Assembly: GCA_030278955.1 (NCBI GenBank) | Contig: JAOANR010000010.1 | Location: forward strand, 25,698,444-25,762,443 | Direction of reading: 5' to 3' | DNA: 64,000 bases | Source of the DNA: Hygrophila difformis | Taxonomy: Eukaryota > Streptophyta > Magnoliopsida > Lamiales > Acanthaceae | Shown here: positions 19,636-28,877 of the stretch, piece by piece | Position numbering within the stretch: position 1 is the stretch's first letter | Layout: each line of letters begins with the position of its first letter | The notes under the pieces: generated by a model | Told to the model about the DNA's origin: nothing | What the model saw: the letters and a program-made list of their open reading frames with translations, nothing else | The model's database searches: none | Position numbers and translations under genes: made by a program

Positions 19636-22565
19636 TGTAATACCCGGGATTTTTATCGGCGTCCAAAGAAATAAAATTTATTTCTTAATCAAATCAAGGT
19701 TGAAATATCTCCGAGAAGAAGAAAATAATTTATCACAATAAATTATTGCTCGGAAATGAAACGCCGATAGATTCAAAAATTCAAAATGGAATAAAGGAGG
19801 GAAAGGAAGCCCGAAGACATTCCATGAAATCGAGTCAAAAGAATTGAAACTAAATTCAAGAAAGAAAAGAATTTTAATTCCAGGAACCCGTGAAGTTGGA
19901 AATAAATTAATTAGATAAATTGTTGCACGGGAGTCAAAAGACGACGAATTAGAAGCCGACGAATCCAAATGCAACGGACTCAAGATTTCAAGTACGGGAT
20001 TAACTCGAGACGAGATTGATTTAAGATAAGAATTTATAATCCGAGAATGACCCGAAAAATCGAGCCCGAAAACGTAGGAGCACAGAAGACCGAAAGAGAG
20101 GAGAAAAGGCCCGATCGGATCGCACGGACCCGCCCGGACCGAGGTCCAGGCGGAGGCCGCGCGCTGGCCGCGCGGTGTTTGGCCTAGGTGCGCGCCAAGT
20201 GCGCGTGACACCCCCAGAATTCGGCAACAACGCGTCCCGACGATTTTCTTGCCATATTTTCGACCCCCGACGATGGAAACTCAATCCCGGGCTATGGAAG
20301 GATATAGGGGACGACCATAGACTGCTCCCTAACCCTAAATTCGAAAATTACAACCCTAGAGCAGCCTCTTCTCCTCACATTCTCTCCAACTCCTCCCAAA
20401 GTCGAAACCTCTCCGAACTCACTTTCCGGCGAACATTCCGGCGACGACGAGGCGAACGGGACTGAGCCACTGCCTCATAGAACCTTGGTAAGTCTTAATG
20501 TAGTGTTCCATCCGTCCATAAGTCTCCAAAACTCGGATTCTAACACTATTTCCTTACTACGATTTCACGTCGGAAAACGAACAAAAAGCGATCGGAGAAG
20601 TTGGCCGTTCGTCGTGACCCTAGGACATCCGGAAACCCAATCCAGCGACCCTATCATCATTCTAAGTAAGTTAAAACCTTACTCACAAATTTTCGTGGTT
20701 GTTTGTTGTTTAAATCTCGAGATATAGGCTTGTAACAAAAATCGGTTTTCAAAAACCCTATTTTCGTCCAACTTTAAAGACTCGCCAAAAACTCGACCTT
20801 CGGGAATTCAAACCGAAAACTTTTCAACATAAAAGTTGTTCCTAACACCTTTATCTATCTTGTGTCCAAATTTCAGCCATTGACATTAAGTTTTGCTATC
20901 CCAATTTTCGCCATGAACTTTCTGTATCAAACCGAACGATTCAAATCTGTGACAGATTCCTTCATTCAACTTGATGCATGTTTTTCACCCATTTTTCGAA
21001 TGATTTAACTTTGCATTTCTAAACAAAAGTTGTAGATAATTGTGTCTAGATTGTGCATATAAAATTTCACGGATTTTGGAGTTCATTTGATATGTCAAAC
21101 GACCGAATTTCAGAACCTGTTTTAAGCAACCTTTTGAGTCCGCGCGTGTACAGCGTGTTGTGGTCGATTTTTGAACACCTAAAATTCATTATTCCTAATT
21201 TCTTAAAACATGAAAGTTGTTCCTTAATGTGTTGTGTATCTCCTGTAAAAATTTCGGATCAATTGGCTTTGAAATGAATTTTTAATTGGCGTCGCACGAA
21301 CCTGTGACGAAATCAGTTTTTGAGACAGAAATAATATTTTGTAAAGAACTCAAATTTTGACTCACTTCGAAACCTTATTTCCAAAAACTTAAAACATGAA
21401 AGTTGTTCGTGTGTGTGTTTTTGAATTACTGTACAAATTTCAGAATTTTTGGTGTAAAGACGAATTTTTAATTAAGAAAGGCGTAAACTGCCTCGAATAG
21501 GATTTTTCGAACTTGAGAAAACTCGAACTATGAAAACGCGATATCGATCATTTGATAACTTTGAAATACGAACTTTCGAAAAATCCCGTTCACTAGGCTG
21601 AGCCGATCTTCATACAAATTATTTGGACTGCCTCGTTAGTGGTCCTACTATCTTTTGAGACTGCCTCGTTAGTGGTCTCCTTACTATGCCAAAACGGCAG
21701 TTGTGCACATGGCCTGCTAAATCGGCAGTGAGAAATACACGGCCTGCCCGAGTGGCAGTGAAACCGTTTGAAAAGCCTGTCAAACGACAGTTGATATACA
21801 TGCCTGTCAAATTGACGGTAGATACACATGGCTTGCCAAAACGGCAGTCAATACTGATATGGCTGCGGCCGCCGGTCCACCGGCTAACTGATTATGATTT
21901 TTGAGATTGCCTCGTTAGTAATCTCCCTTGTGTGGTGTCCTCTTCTTAGTCTACGGGATGAAATGTAAAAGACTTGTGTGAGTGTTTCATTATGCTTAAA
22001 TCGTATTTATCATGTCTTTAATTATGTATTCAAAATTTTTGCATCTTAATTCATGCTTTAAATTACGCTTTTAAAATTTAGTCCTTTAATCATGTTCCTC
22101 CGCTGCAGATAAATTATGTATTTTAACTTTACGTATGGTAAGCGAAATCTTTAGTTTAAACACATGTAACCCCTTTTATTTGTTAGTTAGGGATTAACTT
22201 ACTCAGTATTTTATATACTGATAAAACCCGTTGTTCATTTTTCCATTACAGAGTACGGAGCATGATCATGCATCGGGATTTCTTTGGGCATTTAATTATT
22301 TGTTTTGCATGACGTGCATACGGGCTTGTTAACCCGAGTCTTGGCCATGTCGGCCCTGTATTTTAATTTCCGCTGCAACTTATTATTTTTATCATGTATG
22401 GATGATGTTACATTATTATTTTTAAGTAATTCCGGACTTGCTTTTAAAACATTTTTCCAACTCTCATAGCCTTGCATCTCTTTAGCAAGCTCGGAGAAAC
22501 CGTGTCTTGCTAGGGAGGTGCGGCGGTGACACCTCGGCCTGGGTTATCAAATCCGGGGTGTTACA
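19636..22565 (+). repeat. B2 5' LTR
   Basis: TGTAATACCCGG...GGGGTGTTACA, 2,930 bp. It contains the roughly 185-bp periodic repeat (20831-21405), a hairpin array (21625-21925) and the conserved end hairpin (22483-22512). Confidence 0.92.
21625..21925 (+). repeat. Ten-hairpin array in the B2 5' LTR
   Basis: Hairpins with short loops: GGAC/GTCC (21625), GAGAC/GTCTC (21657), TGCC/GGCA (21687), CTGC/GCAG (21714), CTGCC/GGCAG (21744), CTGTC/GACAG (21777), CTGTC/GACGG (21804), TTGCC/GGCAG (21833), GCCGG/CCGGC (21871), GAGATT/AATCTC (21903). Arms change in a pairing-preserving way, including G-T wobble. The array starts about 1,990 bp into the LTR, close to the depth of the B1 T-arm array in its own LTR. 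Confidence 0.8.
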
Positions 22566-22568
22566 GAG

Positions 22569-22580
22569 TGGTATCAGAGC
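22569..22580 (+). promoter_or_regulatory. Primer binding site for initiator tRNA-Met (B2)
   Basis: TGGTATCAGAGC, three bases after the LTR end; single copy. Confidence 0.92.
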
Positions 22581-23090
22581 CCGGAAATATTTTTAAATTA
22601 TTATTATTATTTTGGCCAATATAGAGGCCCAAGATTTTAAACAAATATTAATATTATTTTAAAATTTTTAAGTACCATTATTATTATTTAAATTTTAAGT
22701 TTTGTTTCCATGGAACAAAATTTATTTGAAACCCATGGGAAATATTTACATACGCATAGAAATTTTTCCAACAAATTTTTTTTTATTCACGAAAATATTT
22801 TTTTCGGGGTTGGGATAACATTGCACTGCATTGCATACATCCATTAATATTTGCGCTAAATTTTTTTTATAAATTATCAATGCTAAATAATACTCTTATC
22901 TTAGAATCCGACATGACCTTTATTTAGGAGCGCTTGCTTAAGACTAATTGTGCCCTAGTCCTAGAATTTGATCACCTAACTTTAGCATTCTTCCACACAT
23001 TACCTCTTGCCAATCCTATCTTACAGATTTTCTTGAACGCTAACGTGCCTTAGATTAGAAGCTTACTTTCACGTGCGTTGATAACAGAAA
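22581..23090 (+). other. B2 leader
   Basis: AT-rich and non-coding, with low-complexity T and TTA runs; no ORF worth reporting. Confidence 0.6.
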
Positions 23091-24152
23091 ATGGCACCTA
23101 AGGGAAAGTCGAGAAAGGAAATACCAAACAACACTAACGCTGACCTCCCCAACGCACCGAACAATAATGAGATCCCTCATAACGTAGGAGGGCGAGTGCC
23201 TCATGTTCCCAACAATATGGATGAGCGTCTAAGGACGGTCGAGGAAGTTCTCGTAGTATTAGGAAATGCTGAAGTGCAACGGGCACAAGCGGGTATACCA
23301 CCACCGGTAACCCGAGTCAACTATTTAGCCTTGGTAAACCCTTACCAACCACCTCACTACGCCGGCGAGGAGGACCCGGCTCGGCTAGAAGAATGGATAC
23401 GGACGTTCGATAAGCTGTTGAACGCCGTAAGATGCCCCGACGGGGAAAAGGTTCACGTAGCCTCATACTACTTAGGAGGCGAGGCGGACGATTGGTGGCA
23501 AGCCACCCAAGGGAAACTGGCGGAGTACGACGAGCCCTACACATGGTCAAAATTCACGGATCTGCTTAGGGATCATTTTTATCCCATGGGCACGAAGGCT
23601 GCCATGTACGAGGAATTTCTGACACTGAGGCAAGGAGGAAAAACGGTCCAAGAATACTATAACCGTTTCAAGGAGTTGGTGTGGTTCGCGCCGAGACTGG
23701 TGCTAACTGATGTAGAGAAGGCACAGAAGTTCGAGATGGGATTGAACCTATCTATTAGAGAGGTGATCACGGGTGAGCACTACCCTAACCTACAAGCTGT
23801 ATATGATCGTGCAGTAGCGGTTGCACGAGTTCAAGGACTGAAACGGAAACCGGTAGGTGGGACTAACCAAATATCACAAGGAGGATACAAGAGGAATAAG
23901 GACCATGTCCGTAGAAACTCGAACCAACCACATCAAGACGACAATGGACGTAACAAGGGGATAGTCTTCAACCATGGTGACTATGCGCCACCATGTCCAA
24001 AGTGTGGTAAACCACATTTCGCAAGGGGATGCCCTCAGCCTGGAGCATGCCTTCGGTGCGGTCGACATGGTCATCGGCTGCGTGACTGCCGGACGCGAAT
24101 AGAAAACATAAATAGGAGAGAGGACGTGACCACTCGGCCCAAGCAACCGTAA
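23091..24152 (+). CDS. gag: B2 gag protein (Tekay/Del-type chromovirus)
   Basis: 353 codons, intact. The start at MAPKGKS is chosen because the C gag begins with the related MAPRGRG. Residues about 82-240 form the retrotransposon gag capsid domain (NPYQPPHYAGEEDP, ASYYLGGEADDWWQAT, FYPMGTKAAMYEEFL), very close to C gag. A basic linker follows. Two zinc-knuckle units come next at about residues 302-330: CPKCGKPHFARGC (CX2CX3HX4C) and CLRCGRHGHRLRDC (CX2CX4HX4C). Both retain all metal ligands. The protein would form the particle shell and bind genomic RNA. The ORF stops shortly after the second knuckle; no protease or polymerase follows. Confidence 0.9.
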   Translation: MAPKGKSRKEIPNNTNADLPNAPNNNEIPHNVGGRVPHVPNNMDERLRTVEEVLVVLGNAEVQRAQAGIPPPVTRVNYLALVNPYQPPHYAGEEDPARLEEWIRTFDKLLNAVRCPDGEKVHVASYYLGGEADDWWQATQGKLAEYDEPYTWSKFTDLLRDHFYPMGTKAAMYEEFLTLRQGGKTVQEYYNRFKELVWFAPRLVLTDVEKAQKFEMGLNLSIREVITGEHYPNLQAVYDRAVAVARVQGLKRKPVGGTNQISQGGYKRNKDHVRRNSNQPHQDDNGRNKGIVFNHGDYAPPCPKCGKPHFARGCPQPGACLRCGRHGHRLRDCRTRIENINRREDVTTRPKQP

Positions 24153-24608
24153 GAAGTTTTCAAGCATCGATAAATGCATTTATTTTTGAGTTCGACTCTA
24201 CAAATTGTATCCAATCAAAAAAATAAACAAATTCAAATTGTTTTGAACTACGTAATGGCTTGATCCCTTCACGGGGTACGTAGGCAACTTAGAAATTTCA
24301 ATTCTAAGTACAGTCGAAATAAGAAATAAAAATGACATGATATGATACAAGAAATAAAAACCAAATTTACATTAGTTCCTAGCTCACGAGGAGCTAACGC
24401 CCAACTTCGAGGACGAAGTTGATTCCTAAGGGGGAGAGGATGTAACACCCGAGAAATTTAATTCACATTCAAAGGAATGAAATTAATTTCTTGTGGAAGA
24501 CGTTTATCCTTAAGGAAAGTAGATGGAGATACCCCAACATTAAATTGAGCCCAAAAGAAAGTGAGGGCGCAACTTCGGGGACGAAGTTGATTCTTAAGGG
24601 GGGTAGAC
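24153..24608 (+). other. B2 3' region with two polypurine tracts and a relic LTR start
   Basis: No pol. The first tract, AAGGGGGAGAGGA (24428-24440), is followed by TGTAACACCCGAG, a relic LTR beginning. The second, TAAGGGGGGTAGAC (24595-24608), abuts the real 3' LTR. Each is preceded by the hairpin AACTTCG-NNNN-CGAAGTT (24403-24420, 24571-24588). The pair looks like a tandem duplication of the 3' LTR boundary. Confidence 0.8.
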
Positions 24609-27540
24609 TGTAATACCCGGGATTTTTATCGGCGTCCAAAGAAATAAAATTTATTTCTTAATCAAATCAAGGTTGAAATATCTCCGAGAAGAAGAAAATA
24701 ATTTATCACAATAAATTATTGCTCGGAAATGAAACGCCGATAGATTCAAAAATTCAAAATGGAATAAAGGAGGGAAAGGAAGCCCGAAGACATTCCATGA
24801 AATCGAGTCAAAAGAATTGAAACTAAATTCAAGAAAGAAAAGAATTTTAATTCCAGGAACCCGTGAAGTTGGAAATAAATTAATTAGATAAATTGTTGCA
24901 CGGGAGTCAAAAGACGACGAATTAGAAGCCGACGAATCCAAATGCAACGGACTCAAGATTTCAAGTACGGGATTAACTCGAGACGAGATTGATTTAAGAT
25001 AAGAATTTATAATCCGAGAATGACCCGAAAAATCGAGCCCGAAAACGTAGGAGCACAGAAGACCGAAAGAGAGGAGAAAAGGCCCGATCGGATCGCACGG
25101 ACCCGCCCGGACCGAGGTCCAGGCGGAGGCCGCGCGCTGGCCGCGCGGTGTTTGGCCTAGGTGCGCGCCAAGTGCGCGTGACACCCCCAGAATTCGGCAA
25201 CAACGCGTCCCGACGATTTTCTTGCCATATTTTCGACCCCCGACGATGGAAACTCAATCCCGGGCTATGGAAGGATATAGGGGACGACCATAGACTGCTC
25301 CCTAACCCTAAATTCGAAAATTACAACCCTAGAGCAGCCTCTTCTCCTCACATTCTCTCCAACTCCTCCCAAAGTCGAAACCTCTCCGAACTCACTTTCC
25401 GGCGAACATTCCGGCGACGACGAGGCAAACGGGACTGAGCCACTGCCTCATAGAACCTTGGTAAGTCTTAATGTAGTGTTCCATCCGTCCATAAGTCTCC
25501 AAAACTCGGATTCTAACACTATTTCCTTACTACGATTTCACGTCGGAAAACGAACAAAAAGCGATCGGAGAAGTTGGCCGTTCGTCGTGACCCTAGGACA
25601 TCCGGAAACCCAATCCAGCGACCCTATCATCATTCTAAGTAAGTTAAAACCTTACTCACAAATTTTCGTGGTTGTTTGTTGTTTAAATCTCGAGATATAG
25701 GCTTGTAACAAAAATCGGTTTTCAAAAACCCTATTTTCGTCCAACTTTAAAGACTCGCCAAAAACTCGACCTTCGGGAATTCAAACCGAAAACTTTTCAA
25801 CATAAAAGTTGTTCCTAACACCTTTATCTATCTTGTGTCCAAATTTCAGCCATTGACATTAAGTTTTGCTATCCCAATTTTCGCCATGAACTTTCTGTAT
25901 CAAACCGAACGATTCAAATCTGTGACAGATTCCTTCATTCAACTTGATGCATGTTTTTCACCCATTTTTCGAATGATTTAACTTTGCATTTCTAAACAAA
26001 AGTTGTAGATAATTGTGTCTAGATTGTGCATATAAAATTTCACGGATTTTGGAGTTCATTTGATATGTCAAACGACCGAATTTCAGAACCTGTTTTAAGC
26101 AACCTTTTGAGTCCGCGCGTGTACAGCGTGTTGTGGTCGATTTTTGAACACCTAAAATTCATTATTCCTAATTTCTTAAAACATGAAAGTTGTTCCTTAA
26201 TGTGTTGTGTATCTCCTGTAAAAATTTCGGATCAATTGGCTTTGAAATGAATTTTTAATTGGCGTCGCACGAACCTGTGACGAAATCAGTTTTTGAGACA
26301 GAAATAATATTTTGTAAAGAACTCAAATTTTGACTCACTTCGAAACCTTATTTCCAAAAACTTAAAACATGAAAGTTGTTCGTGTGTGTGTTTTTGAATT
26401 ACTGTACAAATTTCAGAATTTTTGGTGTAAAGACGAATTTTTAATTAAGAAAGGCGTAAACTGCCTCGAATAGGATTTTTCGAACTTGAGAAAACTCGAA
26501 CTATGAAAACGCGATATCGATCATTTGATAACTTTGAAATACGAACTTTCGAAAAATCCCGTTCACTAGGCTGAGCCGATCTTCATACAAATTATTTGGA
26601 CTGCCTCGTTAGTGGTCCTACTATCTTTTGACACTGCCTCGTTAGTGGTCTCCTTACTATGCCAAAACGGCAGTTGTGCACATGGCCTGCTAAATCGGCA
26701 GTGAGAAATACACGGCCTGCCCGAGTGGCAGTGAAACCGTTTGAAAAGCCTGTCAAACGACAGTTGATATACATGCCTGTCAAATTGACGGTAGATACAC
26801 ATGGCTTGCCAAAACGGCAGTCAATACTGATATGGCTGCGGCCGCCGGTCCACCGGCTAACTGATTATGATTTTTGAGATTGCCTCGTTAGTAATCTCCC
26901 TTGTGTGGTGTCCTCTTCTTAGTCTACGGGATGAAATGTAAAAGACTTGTGTGAGTGTTTCATTATGCTTAAATCGTATTTATCATGTCTTTAATTATGT
27001 ATTCAAAATTTTTGCATCTTAATTCATGCTTTAAATTACGCTTTTAAAATTTAGTCCTTTAATCGTGTTCCTCCGCTGCAGATAAATTATGTATTTTAAC
27101 TTTACGTATGGTAAGCGAAATCTTTAGTTTAAACACATGTAACCCCTTTTATTTGTTAGTTAGGGATTAACTTACTCAGTATTTTATATACTGATAAAAC
27201 CCGTTGTTCATTTTTCCATTACAGAGTACGGAGCATGATCATGCATCGGGGGATTTCTTTGGGCATTTAATTATTTGTTTTGCATGACGTGCATACGGGC
27301 TTGTTAACCCGAGTCTTGGCCATGTCGGCCCTGTATTTTAATTTCCGCTGCAACTTATTATTTTTATCATGTATGGATGATGTTACATTATTATTTTTAA
27401 GTAATTCCGGACTTGCTTTTAAAACATTTTTCCAACTCTCATAGCCTTGCATCTCTTTAGCAAGCTCGGAGAAACCGTGTCTTGCTAGGGAGGTGCGGCG
27501 GTGACACCTCGGCCTGGGTTATCAAATCCGGGGTGTTACA
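24609..27540 (+). repeat. B2 3' LTR
   Basis: 2,932 bp. Differences noticed against the 5' LTR: GGCGAAC/GGCAAAC (about 25426), GAGACTG/GACACTG (about 26631), ATCATG/ATCGTG (about 27064) and two extra G near 27249. Confidence 0.92.
26598..26898 (+). repeat. Ten-hairpin array in the B2 3' LTR
   Basis: Same array as 21625-21925, with one change (GAGAC to GACAC at about 26631) that breaks one pair of the second hairpin. Confidence 0.8.
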
Positions 27541-27576
27541 CAAGCTCAGATGAAGGAGAAAACCAGCCAAAGCCCT

Positions 27577-27724
27577 TTTGTCGCGATACCCTTGTCGCGA
27601 TGCCCTGTTCCGCGACAAAGGTCCATTCCGCGACAAAGATGCATTTTTAGAGACACAAGACCCAGTCGAGAAGCTTTGCCACATGCAGTGTGTTCCGCGA
27701 CCAAACTTGGTGCTCCGAGACAAC
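27577..27724 (+). repeat. TTGTCGCGG/CCGCGACAA palindromes upstream of the A1 LTR promoter
   Basis: Several inverted half-sites just upstream of the TATA box at 27796; same family as 618-1024. Confidence 0.85.
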
Positions 27725-27795
27725 GCTGTGATGTGTGTGATGTCTTGAGACACAATGGGCTCAACTCAAGGCCCATGAGCTTAGGGTTTCCCCTC

Positions 27796-27803
27796 TATAA
27801 ATA
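27796..27803 (+). promoter_or_regulatory. A1 LTR TATA box
   Basis: TATAAATA within CCCCTCTATAAATATGAGG. The A2 LTR has a TATA box at the corresponding place, and in both a TTTAGTTTAG-type repeat follows about 90 bp downstream. Confidence 0.7.
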
Positions 27804-28426
27804 TGAGGTGTTTCCTTTGAGCTAGGGGTTGGAAGAATTTTAGAAAATACACATTCTTGAAGACAAGTGGGGAGCTCAGTAGTTTAGTTTAGTTTAGGGT
27901 AGTTTAGTTAGGTTTTTCTTGTATTATTTAATTCATGCACTAGTTAGATGTAGTTTATTGCGCTTTGGTTAGATAGCCAGCTTTACACCTTATTTTTTTG
28001 TTCTAAACTTTTGTTTAAGGGTTTGTGGTACTCAAATCATGGGTATGAACAACACCATTTAATAATATGGGAAAACATTCTCCATTTGTGTCCCAAAATC
28101 ATGAAATGGGTCTCACACCCCATGGATCTTACTGCTTTCGTTTTCCTTGGGTCATTTGATCCTTGTTTTGCAATTTAATGTCACTGCTTGGTGACTTTTT
28201 CTTGGGGTAATGATGCACGCTTATGGGTGATCAAGCTCAGATTAGGGTTTCTTAAGATTTGAGTTTGTTTCATTTCGTTTATGTTCAAGCATGTTCTAGC
28301 TAGATTCATATTCTGTTTTGTCATTTTAAGCTTAGTTTAGCTTTTGAATCTGAAAAGGGTGAGATCACACATAATGCATGCCACTGTTCCACTTTACTTT
28401 TCTGACATGTGTCCTGGACACACCTT

Positions 28427-28877
28427 TGTCGCGGAACAACTCTTGGCGCGGAACCACGTTCCGCGACAAAATGATGCCTTGGCGACAAAGGTGCCAAAGA
28501 ACATTTGTTAAGCAGTATTTTAAAACCCTTGGCCGCAAAACAACCCTTGGCGCGGAACCACGTTCCGCGACAAAAATCCTGATTAGCGACCAAGGACCCA
28601 AATACTTGTGATTTTATTCTGGAAGGGCTTTGTCGCGAAGCAACCTTGTCGTGGAACCACGTTCCGCGCCAAAACCTCTTGTTCCGCGACAAGAATTATG
28701 CCTTGTCCAATTTTCAACCCCTTTGTCGCTGGTTCCACGACAAAATTTTTTGCTTAGCGACAAGACAAACCCTAAAATTTCAAAATTCCATTCCTCTTAT
28801 TTCCCACCTCTTTGTTGCGAAACCTTTGTCGCGGAGCCACGCTCCGCGACACAAACTCTGTATCGCGACAAAGTGGC
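28427..28877 (+). repeat. TTGTCGCGG/CCGCGACAA palindromes downstream of the A1 LTR promoter
   Basis: Hairpin examples are TGTCGCGGAGC-cac-GCTCCGCGACA near 28826 and GCGCGGAACcacGTTCCGCG near 28446. Arms vary in a matched way (GGAAC/GTTCC, GGAGC/GCTCC). Confidence 0.85.

Larger units (their letters stand above)
19636..27540 (+). mobile_element. Element B2: young gag-only chromovirus-type retrotransposon
   Basis: 7,905 bp, TSD CAAGC at 19631-19635 and 27541-27545. LTRs of 2.93 kb flank a 2.04-kb interior with a tRNA-iMet primer site, an intact gag ORF and polypurine tracts. No protease, reverse transcriptase or integrase is present. Only three substitutions and one 2-bp indel were noticed between the LTRs, so insertion was recent. 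It would need pol from a relative such as C in its intact days. Confidence 0.92.

Noticed and set aside
19678..20284. Antisense ORF of 177 codons in the B2 LTR, with similar ORFs in B1 and C LTRs (AWTSVxAG motif)
   Set aside because: The similarity follows a GC-rich DNA block conserved in these LTRs. Frames diverge soon after the motif, and no start or splice signals support a gene.
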